The notes: generated from the letters alone by a model not told the origin. A stretch of DNA of 64,000 nucleotides from Ixodes scapularis (GCF_016920785.2 NW_024609880.1:47144296-47208295), one strand, 5' to 3'; counted from the first letter of the stretch, positions 45,423 through 57,439 are shown. Made by a program: numbers and translations.

Positions 45423-46414
45423 CAGGGATGGGCAAAATACATGCAAATATGTATCGAAATACAAATACAAAATACTTCGTCAAAAATGTATTTAATTACA
45501 AATCTAATTACATTTCCAAAAAAGCATTTAAGCACAAGATACAAAATACAACCAAATGTATTTGGTCTCCTCCAAATAATTTTCTAAATACATTCCTCAA
45601 AATTTGCGTCTGCGGCTTCAGGGCACCTGCAACGGGTTTCTGGGTATCTCATTTTAATTTTGCATTGCACACTCGGAAGTTTGTGTGCGAGGCTCTAGTA
45701 ACGTAACAGAAATATAATCACAAAAAAATGTAATCAGCTTGGACGTAATAGGTAAAAAAAGTACAGAGCTTCAAGCAGCTTTTTTTTTTTTTTTTTGATT
45801 ACATTTTGGTATAGACCAACAAAGAACCGAGACGACCAAGACGTGCAGCACTAGCTAGATAATTGTTTATTGTTGCAACTCGCACCAGTTACGAAAATCT
45901 GGAAGACCCACGCATTTAGAATGTTCCAGGCAAAAATATGGATGGCAATCAGGCTGGAAAGCATCACCAGTTGTCACAGGCACTTATTTAGCCAGTCTGC
46001 CTGTGAATGTCGATTTCGTCACTATTCTTGCCCTGGACCAGCAACGTAATCACAAAGTCACTAAACGCTTGTGCTTGATTGAGAGACACTGCATTCGGCC
46101 ATTCGGCGCAGAACGTAGTTTTCTTCCTCCTCTGGACAGTGCCTTTAAAATAAAGCCGGAGGAGAAAAAGAAAAAAGCCCCATGGCCGAATAGAGGATGG
46201 AGACTAGATCTTACAACCACATGCATAAAAACAAGAATTATCGTGGCAATAAATTTGAGGGATGTATTTTCACCCACAAAATTATATTTAATTACAATCG
46301 CATTTGAAATACCCACGTTTTAGTATTTAAACACACACGTCAAATACTTATCCGAATTTGTAATTAAATACAAATGCAAAATACACAAAGTATTTGAAAT
46401 ACTGTCCATCCGTG
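45423..46414. mobile_element. 992-bp hAT-type element with 8-bp duplication
   Basis: CAGGGATGGGCAAAATAC, the classic hAT end, opens it. The right end, read in reverse, is CACGGATGGACAGTATTTC. CCCATGGC flanks both sides exactly (45415-45422 and 46415-46422). Subterminal regions are rich in AAATACAAAT-type repeats in inverted orientation. No transposase remains. Confidence 0.92.
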
Positions 46415-46635
46415 CCCATGGCCTATGCTTTTGCAGCACCTTGTGAGTTATACACCCTCTTTAGTGGTAAGAATTGGGCGCTGCCGTATTCGCGACTCCA
46501 GCAAAACGGACGCCGCCAAGCGGGAAAACCGGGAACCAGCCGGTCCAGGTCGCGCCGCGCCCCTCGGCGTCTGTGGTGGCTTTCGTGGAGACGTTTGTTC
46601 GGCGCGGTGGCGAACAATGTAATTTGACGAAGGTC

Positions 46636-47037
46636 CTAATATTTCTTAAGTTTGCCTGGGTGATCATTAGTGTGGTGCAGCCTCAGTAGATTGTTTTCTT
46701 CTATTACGTGTTTTAAAGCCCGTTTACTCCGCAGCACACGGTCGCGTGCTTTCGATTTCTTCGATGGGGAGGAATCACGGAAAAACTTTTTGATTTCTTG
46801 TCTGTCTCGAATCACATTCAAAGTGACGGCTGCTTGGTAACTGATGCTGGAGGGAACATCAATGTTGCAGTCAAGTGAATGGGAAGGTTCGATAGCTGTT
46901 TTTCTTGAGTTTGGTTGTGTTCGGTTAGCTTCAAGTTTGAGCCACCCACGCCGGTCAGTGCGTTGGCTATTCATTTTGGCTGCTTTTCGCCGAAAAAACC
47001 TCTGGACCACACTGAAGGAGTTGGGCTGATTTCGCAA
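46636..47037 (-). CDS. Hypothetical 133-residue ORF, possibly a transposon relic
   Basis: This is one of the few longer frames whose composition is not low-complexity. It is basic throughout. An early segment reads FFRRKAAKMNSQRTDRRGWL, then an S/T-rich linker, and at the end a charged helix with SKRALKHVIEENNLLRL that could form a coiled coil. The layout loosely recalls the region after a THAP domain in P-element-type proteins, but no C2CH zinc ligands are visible. It may be a chance ORF. The first ATG is taken as start only by default, and neither splice sites nor a promoter can be supported. Confidence 0.2.
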   Translation of the reverse strand: MRNQPNSFSVVQRFFRRKAAKMNSQRTDRRGWLKLEANRTQPNSRKTAIEPSHSLDCNIDVPSSISYQAAVTLNVIRDRQEIKKFFRDSSPSKKSKARDRVLRSKRALKHVIEENNLLRLHHTNDHPGKLKKY

Positions 47038-47044
47038 TTACTTG

Positions 47045-50000
47045 ATTCAGGAAAGCTTGCTCGCTGCAAATGATGAATGAGGGAAATTATCTGTTTTCAA
47101 AAGGTGGGAGACAAGTCTCGCAACGTTAGATGCTGTCATGGCATTTTGACCTATTGCGCCTCCAATATTTATATTACGAGGACGTCGAAGCCAGCAGCAA
47201 TATACGTTTACATTGGTCGAAGCAAAGTTCAATGCAGAGAGGTTCTGCGTGGATCTTCAGTGAAGACTCTCTTCAGTTTGTCTCCGTGTTGCGGGCTATA
47301 GAACGATTTGGCTAAGTTTAAGTAGTATGTCTCCGTCTGTCAAATATACTTTTATTCAGCATCTCACCTAATAGCTAGTCAACTAAGCTCATGTTTCAAC
47401 CCGAAGGATATACTAATATCGCTTTAGTGGGACATAGTACATAATATAATGCATAACCCGCTCGTCAAAATGACTTCTCGGTTGCTACTAAAACCTGAAT
47501 TGAAATACGAGTATCAGCTGCTTAGTGGGGCGCCGGCGGGTTAACATGGTCCTTGGCTCAAGAAGCGGTTGCTTAATTTTCGTAATTTTCCTGCAGCCTG
47601 TGTTGTTGGCCGAGCAGACGACTGGAGCTGTTTCGGAAACGCGGATATGCACAAAAGCTCGATTTCGCGGACAGATAAGTCGCATGGTCGAGGCATGCGA
47701 GTTAGCTGAAAAGTTACTCTCTGTGGAACAATTCTATAGTCATCGCCGCTTTCCTTAGATGATCAAAACTGATTAGCATATTACCGTCTCTCCGGAGCCC
47801 ATAGTTTCGGTTTTGAACGAAATCTCCGAAACGAAAGTTTGATACGAAAAGAACAAAAAAACACCGGCAAAACAAAACTATGCTTTGCAAGTTTATCTGC
47901 ACCGGCTACACTTAACCGTCTCAGTTCAAATACCTATATAATTGGGCATTAAACAAAAGAAAATCTGTTAAATTGAACGCGCCACCTGTTCAGGCGGCCC
48001 GGCCGAGCCGCCGCGACCTGGACTCAGCCGCCATGTTTGTTTGGTGGTGGCGCCCCCTATAGGTCGCTGGAGTCGCGAATAGAACACGTTTTATTTTAGA
48101 GAGGCGTAAAAATGGTGTGGAAAAGGGTGCCTTACGGGGAAGTGAGAACACCGTCCGTTTTTGAAGGGTGTTTGCCGCACTGACACACCCGCTTGTTACC
48201 AACCTACTACCCAGTGTGTCAGGGAAGCTAATTTACACCCTTGGGGGTGTAAAGGGTTTTAGTGTCGCCGCGTGCTAGGGTCACGCTCGTTGTGAGACGA
48301 CCGCTAACACGAGCGGCTCTATACGAGAATCCACAAGTGATTACGTTGGAGGGAAAAAGGGCGGAGGGGGGGACGTGCAGGCCTTGTCTTCTAGATGGTA
48401 TAGCGTATACCTCAGGCAGATCTAGAAGAGCTTATAGGCGTTGTGTGTCGTTATCGCAGCCTGAATCTGTTCTGTTCGATCAAACTAAGGCGCGTTGATT
48501 GTCCGATCGGCGTCTTTTTTTCTTCTTTTCTTCTGTTCCCTAGTCCGCGTATAGAGCTAGACGAAGGCGATATAAATACCGTTCCTTGTGATGGATTGCC
48601 CAAATGGACACGGATAGCGCTGGTGCTTGGTTGGGTCCGGCAAGGCAGGACGCCGGGGCGTGTGCGTGACTGATTGGGAGTTTCGGCAAGTCCGTGTGAA
48701 CCGGATCGCGGGTCTTCTGTGATGAGGACTTGGAATGCGGAACAAAGGTATGGGGTCCGCCAGGATTGGTTCCATCAATCGCCGAATTCATTTCATGCTA
48801 GCAACCACAGCCAGAAAAGATAGAAAGAAAAACTTTCGATGAAATTGAAACATCGACCGCCTCGAGTTTAGAGTTTAAATGAATTCCTGGTTTTGCGCGC
48901 TGGCTCGCCCGAGTTGAGTAATGGCTGTTTTGTCGGATTTGGATTGCGATAAGATGGAAGAAAAATGAACGACAATGTCGGGAACGAAATTACACGAGAC
49001 GGTACTCCAGGTATAAACGATTTATTGTTGGGCCACCCAAGTTGGACAAGCGCTACATCTACGATGCACCGCAACCAAGGGGAGCTATATAGGCCAACGC
49101 GCTGTTCAGACAAACAAGCCCTTACGAGGTGCGGGCAAACGCGCAGTTTCCGCACGAGGTGTGGGCACTGCGCCTGCGCAGGAACCAGATTCGCGTGAAG
49201 TGGAGCGTCTGCGCATGCGCCATGCCAACAGCAGCGCTACCACAGAGACATGACGTCAGCGCTTCGTGTGGGTCTATAAACTCTGGACTGTAGAGCTATA
49301 TATAGTCACTGAAAAACAAGCGTTCGTATACCATGCACACGTAAAGGGCAACTAATACACTGGTTTCCTAAAAAACGCAGGGCGTGTCTGGAGCATCTCA
49401 TTATCGCTCCGGAGCCAATCAGATTGAAGCATTAACCGCTAAGAATGCCGAAGGTCCAATCGCAAAACGAGAAGCGCGCGAACCCGTGATAGGCCACGCC
49501 CCAAGTTTCTTAAGCTGTATAAAAAAGCGTCCTCGCAAACACGAACTATACCTTGATTGTTGGCACGGGCGGACTAAAGTATAGTACGTGTAGTCTATGC
49601 CCCACGGCGATCGACGAATCAGTTCGCTTCTTATTTTGCACGGGGCACTTGCTGTTGACCCAGGGGTGAGGGAAAATGCGCCGACTACTTCATAGGTGGG
49701 TTTAGAACGGCCTATTTTCGAGTGGGTACAAGTCCAAAGTAACAATAACAATTTCAAGATCATTAAAAAAAATAGAGAACAAGGCATTTGGAGCGATATT
49801 GGAGTAGGCTATCGCGCCGTCATTGCGGCTCCGGATTCTAGCCACGATATTCGATGAGCTGTCGCGTAACGCCTTCCCGACAATCAAGTGACGTCATCCA
49901 AGCCGCAAGTATCCAAATCGAGTCTAGCAAGGGGTATCGCGTAGCAAACGACAGAAATGCAATGATGTCACATTTTTAGATCCTCGAACCGGCTTCCTAT

Positions 50001-50690
50001 CAGCTGCTTGCCTCCGTCGAGAGCCAGGTCAGGAGGTCGGGTCAGGTACTTCGAGGTCGGGTCCCCGTTCCAATTCAAAACCGACGGCTCCGAGTCGCGT
50101 TTGGGGCTCCAGGCGGTGACGTCGACTGCCTACACCTCCGGACGCCACCGTCGCTGCCGCGAGGATCAGCTGACGATGACCTAGATCCACGCCAAGACAC
50201 GTCTGCGGTGGATGGTGCAGGCGCGACACGGCTTCGTTTTTTTCGAGCTCAGTTTGCGATTCGGGTCAGCGTACACACAATGGCTGCCCTACAGCGAAAC
50301 GCCCACGTGACCGACTTTGACTGATGGCGTAACAACCGGTTCATCACGCGCGCGGCGCCCAGTCTCTGTCGTCGTGTGCGCGGCGGGCCATAGCGCGGGC
50401 CATAGCGCACTCTGCGCGGTCATTGTCTCCCTGTCGGCGTAATCTTTCCGTAGCGAGTCAAGGGCGACGTGTGGGGGTGGAGACCGACGCAGACCGGACG
50501 ATAATTCTAGTGTGCGGTATCGATTGTCTGGTCGGATTTCAATTGCAGGCTGTTTGCGAGTGTTGACACATTGAACAACAGCATGCCTGAGAGAGAGAAA
50601 AAATTGAACTATAGGCATATGGCTTTATGTGTACAATCGACCAAGATGTCGACGGGAAGCGGGCATAGCGTAAGTATACGGGAACAGGTT
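47045..50690. other. Mostly unassigned 3.6 kb
   Basis: A small hairpin TTACACCCTTGGGGGTGTAA lies near 48232. GC-rich blocks near 50030-50230 and 50330-50480 have ORFs on both strands and no recognised domain. Confidence 0.4.
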
Positions 50691-50696
50691 CACTCG

Positions 50697-50822
50697 TCCC
50701 AGCCAACTCGTGATAGGAAAACTTGTCATAGGTGAACTGGTCAAAGAGGGATCTCGTTCTAGGTGGTTCCGTAGTAGGGAGAGTGGTCGCATTGACCTTC
50801 TCGTCGTAGGAAGAGTAGTCAA
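50697..50822. repeat. Degenerate ~15-bp minisatellite
   Basis: Units such as ACTTGTCATAGGTGA, ACTGGTCAAAGAGGG and TTCTCGTCGTAGGAAG run head to tail for about eight copies and directly abut the TA tract. Confidence 0.65.
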
Positions 50823-50847
50823 ATGTCAGATCGTTTGTCACAGTTCT

Positions 50848-50850
<3 letters not shown>

Positions 50851-50927
<77 letters not shown>
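50851..50927. repeat. (TA)38 microsatellite
   Basis: An uninterrupted TA tract of 77 bases. It accounts for the IYIYIY ORFs on both strands. Confidence 0.97.
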
Positions 50928-50931
<4 letters not shown>

Positions 50932-52283
50932 CGCTAAACAGTCTACCATCCCCCAAGGTAGTATTGTATTTCGCTGTGACCCCTATTTATTTATTGAAAG
51001 CACTTTTGTAAGGGGGATGCTAAGGTTCAAGAGAAGAAATGTTTTTGTTAAACTGATTAAGACGAACGTGTTGAAACCTTCCTAAAGAGAAAAAATAAAT
51101 GGTGCAACCTGCAGTGTATAAACCGTCCTTCTCTTTCATGAACACAAGCGAAATGTGTGAACAGCACGCCCCATTGCAACCAAATTCATCCGTTTTCATT
51201 TTTTTCCTTGGGGCATTTACGCGCACATGCACAAACACAAACTTACAAACAAAGATACACACAAGACTTCGAAGCATTGTTGCCGTTAGGCGATTAATTA
51301 AAGTAGCTAAAACACAAGACAAAAGCTCCAGTCCGTGTTGTATGTGCATCCCTCCTCGTCCGTATTTTTTTTCGTTTTTAAAGTTTTTTTTTGTTTTTTT
51401 TTAAGTAGCAATTTTGTTTATTTCTGCGTCTAATTTATCATCCCTTATCGCTCCCTATCCCCCCCCCCCCCCTTAAAAAACAATACCAACAATGTTGATC
51501 ATGTTGTTAAAATCCTGAGATTGAAGGAAATTTGAAAGAAAAAGTGTAAGAAAGAACAACAATTTTGGTAAAAGCGAAAAAAGAAAAAGACTCTGCGCTC
51601 CCTTTGTCAATATGTGGAGAATGAGAATAGTCGAGGTCAATTTTTTTTAAGTAGCCCCATGAGCACGTCAAATGTTGAGGATCTTGCAGTCGCAGCCCAA
51701 ACTTCAGTCTCAGAATTGTTACAAGGATGTTCAGCTTCGTCTTGTTTCTCAGTTCAGTATTTGCTATCGAAACTTGAGAAAGCACGCACTCAGAATCCAC
51801 GTTCGATATGAAACGTGATAGAATTTCCAGCGCACACTCTGCGAGGTGGGGAAAAAAGCATACATCAGAAACGCTCTTGGAAGCGACCGCTTCGTGCCAG
51901 AAGTTTAGTCAGGTTGTATGGTCTCAGGTGCTAGAAACGAACTACAGATGCCGGAGTTCTGATTCTGGCTTATGAAAAGAACATAAAAAAAGTGAGGCGG
52001 TAGTTGGGATGTGAGTTTTTGAAATGCGCGAAGCATTTGGCAGCCGTGTAGTTGTATCTGTAAAAGCCTAGCCAGAGAGACCAGGGAGCGATTCTCAGTT
52101 TGTTATCGCCAGACAAGTTCGAAAGCACCCAAATTTGCCGCGAAGTAACCACCAAGGGCAGCACTAAATGTGAGTTGAAGTGTCAAGAGATCCTACGAAC
52201 CATGCAGCAGATCAAATATTCAACGTCTCGACTAGTTGGACCTCGCGATCTACATTGAACCTCTTGACTCTTTCACCATTTAC
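50928..52283. other. Unassigned stretch with poly(C) of 14
   Basis: The poly(C) run is at 51459-51472. Poly-T tracts lie near 51365-51405. No gene or repeat recognised. Confidence 0.4.
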
Positions 52284-52789
52284 TTAAAGGGCCTCTGACA
52301 CGCCATAAAAATTCAAAGTGCCCGCCAGTGCCCTGTGACGTCACAATGTAGCGCAAGGTGTCAGGGCGGTCAGAAGGGAGGCATCGACCTACGTCACTAA
52401 ACGTGGGTTCGCCGGAAGTTACGTGAGTTTCACTCCTCATGCTCTCCACGACCGCGATTAATACTTTTCTTTTTTTTTTTTGTTCTGGTTTTTTCTACGA
52501 GCCATCGTGGAAAACGAAGTTTCAGTTCACTAGCTCTTTCTCACTGCACCGTTGGTTAGTTTGCGTGCTGTAAAAGTTGAGGACGAAGAGTCGGTGCATC
52601 GACGTGATGGAGGTCAATGATAAGAGCCTTGCCAGTACAAGCCAGTGTACGAGCGCATGCCATCAGTCCGATGGTACTGGGCCATACTGCGTACAATACA
52701 AGCTGTTGAGTTTTGAAAAAAAAATATTGTAAAACGCTCGCAGAAATTAGGATTGCTCGCATACAACTAGGGATGCCGCGAACTTTTTT

Positions 52790-53215
52790 CGAATCGAAGT
52801 TTCGATGATCAAATCAAGTGGTTCGAAAGGTTCAAAGAAATCGAATTTTCGAACTTTCCATATTGAGAAATTCGACGGAAGTCGATTTTCGAACTTATTT
52901 AACTAAGAAGTTCGACGCCTTTCGAATTTTCGACCTTATTACGCTGCAAAATTCGATGCTTGTCGAACTTTCGACCTTGATAGACAAAAAAATTCGATGA
53001 TTTTCGAACTTTCCAACTTCTTGCACTAAAAAGTTCGAAGCTTTTCGAACTTGCGTACTTCCTACGCTAAGAAATTCGATAATTTTCGAACTTTCGAACT
53101 TACTAATCTAAAGAATTCGAAAATTGTCGAACTCTCGATTCCTGAAAAGTCAAAAGTTCGACGAACTTCAAACTTTTAGGGTAAAGGTTCGAAGCTCGTC
53201 GAACTTCGAAAGACC
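52790..53215. repeat. TTCGAA array, left half
   Basis: Units such as AAATTCGATGCTTGTCGAAC and AAGAAATTCGATAATTTTCG repeat every 40-45 bases. The right half at about 54945-55400 is the diverged mirror image. Confidence 0.85.
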
Positions 53216-54076
53216 GGCGGGCGGTTTCATTTGGATTCAAGCAGTAAGGTACATTCGTAATTTTTTTTTTTTTCGCAATTTTACATGGGGTGACGCATTC
53301 CTTGCGAAAGACAAAGCCGTTTATTTCAATAATCTGGCATGCTTGGTTTTAGAAAAATAGATTCCCGAAGGAGCGAGGAAGGACGACGGTTTTTGACAAT
53401 GGTCGTTTGTGCCATATTTGAAGCGCGCTATAGCCAAGCTATTTAAGGTAAAGATGTTAAACTTTTTAAGAATGATCTATATATAGCCTAGGTGAGTGTC
53501 GTCTTAAGATATGATTATTGTTGTTCAAGACGAGTTTCGAATAAATATCCAAACATGTACCTACGGACAATTATGCCCTAATTACTTGGTCATTTTTTTC
53601 GCCTACACTGTTTGGGTATCGCATTTAAATTAACACCAAGAGTACGTATCATTACCATCTGCAGAATACAAAATAATGTATTTATTGTTTTTTTTTCGCG
53701 TTGAGGAATAAATTAACTCATGGGGGAAGATTTCTAAAATTGTTCGAGTTCAGCGCATCATAAAAAATAAAAAATATTTTTTTTTTTTTCTCATTTTACG
53801 TTTTTGGGACGTGTTTCTTTTGGCCTGTACACATTTTGGTATGAGAAACTTGTTTCGTAGTTCTGGGCCTCTGAATATGCAAGAATACAACACTTCCGGC
53901 GGGTTCTTAATAGTTTTTTTTTTCTCTCCAGCTTTTTATTTTTGCATTTATTGTTATGTTTATTTATGGATTATTTTTTACCAATGGCACAGTTATTTAG
54001 GTCGAAAAGACATAGCTTTGAACTTTCGAGCCACCGAGCATGTGACGAGTAGTGCCTCCTGACAACGAGTTTCTAA

Positions 54077-54300
54077 AGGCCTGTTCACACATGCAGCGGA
54101 GCGCAACAAGCATAGCGCTGACCTCGTGCTAAGCACGTGCCGACGGGAGCGTTCACCAGCTTTGTATCGCACCGTCAAAACTGTTGCTCATGGCAGACGA
54201 TAAGTACCTGACGGCACGTGAGCAGCGTTACATGCATGATGCAGCGACGCGATCCTTTATGCAGTGAAGAGCGACAGTAGCTATACATATGCATAAATAA
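54077..54300 (+). mobile_element. Harbinger fragment related to 7830-8790
   Basis: TAA is followed by AGGCCTGTTCACACATGCAG, the same terminus as at 7830, but no matching right end follows. A short frame MADDKYLTAREQRYMHDAAT appears where the 7.8-kb copy starts MADM. It is one-ended, non-functional debris. Confidence 0.65.
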
Positions 54301-54402
54301 TTTCAGATTAAAATAAGCTCGACCATGCCCTCTTTCCCCGTATTGTTTTCTTGAACAGTTTGAAATATGTGGGAGAGGGGGGGGGGGAAAGACTGGAGCT
54401 CA

Positions 54403-54424
54403 CCCCCCCCCCCCCCCCCCCCCC
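54403..54424. repeat. Poly(C) run of 22
   Basis: It is preceded by a run of about 11 G at 54377-54387, so the two can pair. Confidence 0.9.
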
Positions 54425-54583
54425 GCCGTTTTTCCTCTTCCGACGCCACTGGTATCGTAGAACGCTCCTCGACCTCAAGTTGCGTCAGCTTCTGTGCTTT
54501 TTGCTCGGCGTTTCTTCCGCCCCAGAAGAAAAACCTCCAAATCAATTACAAACAAAAAAATTCTAAGGGTGCAGGCGAGCTGG

Positions 54584-54789
54584 TGTATGTTAATCATGAT
54601 GGAAAATCCCGAGACTGGGAATGAAATTCACAAGAAATAGTGTAAGAAGAAAGAAAAAAGGGGACAGGACAACGTCTCAACCTCAGCTGAGTTGAGTTCG
54701 AGACGTTGTCCTGTCCCCTTTTTTCTGTCTTCTTACACTTTTTCTTTCAAGTTTCATTCCCAGTCTCAGGGTTTTGCATCTTGTACAAA
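54584..54789. mobile_element. Foldback element, ~95-bp arms
   Basis: GGGGACAGGACAACGTCTC pairs with GAGACGTTGTCCTGTCCCC around a short centre CCTCAGCTGAGTTGAG. Pairing continues outward through GTGTAAGAAGA and GAGACTGGGAATGAAA. It is non-coding and MITE-like. Confidence 0.8.
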
Positions 54790-54963
54790 CTAAACTTACT
54801 ATATGCCAGCGTCACTCGGGCGGCGTTCGATCGGATTACTACCAGCGTGCAAGGGGGTAGGGGGTCAGTTTGCCAGGTCACTTCAAGGTTTTTCTGAACC
54901 TAAACCGACTTCGAACTTTGCGCACTTGGACTTCAAAAAAAAAAAAATCGGAAACATTCGAAG

Positions 54964-54994
<31 letters not shown>

Positions 54995-55440
54995 GCATTA
55001 AAAGAGAATCGAAATCTTCGAACTTTTCGAACTTTATGTAGAAAAAAATTCGAAATCTTCGATTTTTCGAATTTTTTGTCTTTAAAAATTTGAGACGTTC
55101 GAATTTTTCGAATTTTAGATCAAAAAAAATTCGAAACATTCGAATCTCTAGAATTTCAAATTAGGGAGGTTCGAAATCTCCGAATTTATCGAACCTCAAG
55201 TAAACAAATATTCGAAAAAATCGAACCCAAACTTTTAGAAACCGTGAAAGCTTCGAACTTTTCGATTTCGAAACCCCACGATTTTGGAAAGTTGCGAATT
55301 TTTTTTAATTCAAACGTCCCTACGGTCGAAAATATCAAAACTTTCCGAAATCGAACATCAGTTTCGTTCGAAAATATCGAAACCTTTCGATTTCGAACCT
55401 AGGGTGGTTCGCGGCATCCCTACATACAACACACCCGATC

Positions 55441-56307
55441 TTCTTCTTCTTTATTAAATGACAAAAAAAAAAAGGAATTGGAGATGTTGACTGCCGTGGA
55501 GGCATGGCCGGCTACTCCACATTCAGTTACTTGGTAAGAAAAAAAATAGAACATCCCACATGACCCCGTATACATTCTCAAACAGTCAATTATTTGGTTA
55601 AATTGAGTCCACTTGAAATGTCACACGATCAGTCAAACAAGTTCGGTCTTTTACATGTCACATTCCTTATCACACCACAATTTTCAACGAGCATGGAAAG
55701 TAATTCAATATCTATCACTTGAACAGATATACGTATGTATTGCATTATATAATGCATCCAATATCAGTAATTATTTACAATATCAGTCTCTTCCAGGAAT
55801 TGTCTGATTGCCGAAAATGCTTGTTTCTCTGATCTATGGTTAGGCCACGGTCCTAGAACTTTGTTGAGAGAAAATGGTCGGTTGTCAATGATGTCCAGTC
55901 GTACTTTCAGTCGTGATCGATTCTGGTCGAACCGAGGGCAATCGATGAAAAGATGTTCTATTGTTTCTGTCGCGTGCCCACAATCACAGCTAGGGTCATT
56001 TATTCGATTAATTTTATACAAAAATTCATTCGTGTATGCTACTCCCAAACGTAAGCGGTGTATTAACGTTTCGATCTTTCTTGGAAAGCCATTTCGAACT
56101 GGAAAAAGAATATTTGGGTCTACTTGATATAATATAGAGTTTCTACCTCGATCATTAAACCATATATCCCATGATATCTCTTTGGAGTGATTCTCTATCA
56201 TAGGTTTTATGTCGGTAGTTGCATAAGGTATCATTTGGACCCTGTCACAAGTGTGTGCGTTTGTAGCAAGCTTGTCCGCCTCCATATTTCCTTGGATGCC
56301 GCTATGG
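55441..56307 (-). pseudogene. 5'-truncated LINE with RNase H tail and C-terminal CCHC region
   Basis: On the minus strand it starts inside the last RNase H motif (HSGIQGNMEADKLATNAH). It continues through SWDIWFNDRGRNSILYQ, KIETLIHRLRLGVAYTNEFL, then CDCGHATETIEHLFIDC and a stop at about 55764. A C-x-C-x7-H-x4-C region after RNase H is usual at the end of I/R1-type LINE ORF2. A 320-base 3' UTR ends with AATAAAG and a (GAA)3 tail at 55441. CAACACACCCGATC, 14 bp, flanks both sides (55427-55440 and 56308-56321). The frame is open throughout, so the insertion is not very old, but it is far too short to function. Confidence 0.92.
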
Positions 56308-57013
56308 CAACACACCCGATCGCATTGCCGAAGGTTCAGACACTGAGGTCGTCGAATCATCGGATACTCTCCAGGCTGAAGATGCCTGCCGCCTAGAGAA
56401 TATGAAGTGGTGAGTGTACCAAGTACAAGTAAACGTCGAGCATAAAGTATGTGTTTTGTCTAGGACATGAGTAGAACTTGTTTACTAGGCTCACTGACTC
56501 CTCTTCTTCTATCGTTACAGAAACATTAGGCGATGAAAAAGCAAATAAAATAAACCTTGTCTGCTTGGATTGCTCGCGGAGATGCGGAGAATAGCAAAAA
56601 ATATTTGAAAAAAAAAATATTACACGCGGTCGCGGTAAGCACGAGGAGTGATAAAACTTACGTGACTTCCGGCGATGCTTCCCTTCTGACCGCCCCGACA
56701 TCTTGCGGTACACTGTTACGTCACAGGGCACTGGCGGGCACTTTGAATTGGGCTTTGTATTTCTATTTTTAATAAAAAAACCTACGCAACTCAAAAGTGA
56801 AACAATTTTTTGGTGATGCCCTGATACACCATTTTAACGCCTAGCATGAAAAACAAAACAAAGAAAAAAATTGGCGTGTCAGAGGCCTTTTAAAGTTTAC
56901 GTTTGGAGCTCTGTATACGTTCAACGTGCATCATTCCTTAAAAAAATATTTCAAGCAGTCTATAGAAATTCTATTCACATACTAAGAACCCTTTCGAGTT
57001 GCTCAGTCAAGTG

Positions 57014-57435
57014 TATGGTGCCTGGAGCGCGTCTTCGACTGGTGTGTTTAGCGTCCTATCCCGCCCATACATCAAAAGTGGTCCCAAAGTGGCAACAAAT
57101 GACGTCACAGAAGCCGGAGTGTCATGCTGTTGCCTGTCGCGATCCTGGCGGTTGGCCGTAGAAATGCTGGCGAAAAGCACGAGCGCATTGTCGCTGTCGT
57201 CACGGCGTCCCAGGCGTCCCAACTTCCAGTTGCTTGAACTTCCGTGGACTGTCACAGTGGAGAGCGACTTACAGCAGAACAGGCGTCGGCCACATACACT
57301 ACAGCTATTGGGACGCCGCCAGGTTCGCGACCGGCGACAGCATGACCCTTCTATGACGTCATCAGCGGAAATCGAGGGACCACTTTTTTTGGAAGCGGTA
57401 AACACACCAGTCGGAGGCGCGTTCCAGGCACCATA
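57014..57435. mobile_element. 422-bp foldback MITE (TATGGTGCCTGGA ends)
   Basis: The left arm TATGGTGCCTGGAGCGCG and ACTGGTGTGTTTA mirrors the right arm TAAACACACCAGTC and GTTCCAGGCACCATA. GTG lies on both sides, or TA if the ends are drawn in by two bases. Inner segments with GACGTCA and GTCGC-ATCCTGGCGG-like motifs are also inverted. It is non-coding. Confidence 0.8.
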
Positions 57436-57439
57436 GTGA

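Larger units (their letters stand above)
52768..55422. mobile_element. 2.65-kb hAT foldback made of TTCGAA repeats
   Basis: TAGGGATGCCGCGAAC at the left and GTTCGCGGCATCCCTA at the right are perfect inverted ends. CATACAAC, 8 bp, flanks both sides exactly (52760-52767 and 55423-55430), giving a hAT assignment. The outer 450-500 bp on each side are irregular arrays of 25-40-bp units around TTCGAA. The centre (about 53230-54900) holds other material, including a Harbinger fragment and a foldback. Confidence 0.92.
52288..56889. mobile_element. TTAA foldback element opened by two later insertions
   Basis: AGGGCCTCTGACACGCC at the left and GGCGTGTCAGAGGCC at the right are inverted. TTAA lies on each side (52284-52287 and 56890-56893). 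Arms continue with AAAGTGCCCGCCAGTGCCCT and GGGCGGTCAGAAGGGA in inverted orientation at 52318-52385 and 56675-56745. The span is 4.6 kb because a hAT element (52768-55422) and a LINE (55441-56307) lie inside. Without them it would be about 1.06 kb and non-coding. Confidence 0.87.

Noticed and set aside
50539..50949. 136-codon minus-strand ORF with IYIYIY
   Set aside because: It is a translation of the (TA)n tract and the neighbouring minisatellite.
56322..56360. First residues of the ORF at 55764-56360 as part of the LINE protein
   Set aside because: The 14-bp duplication places the LINE start at 56307; these residues are host sequence.
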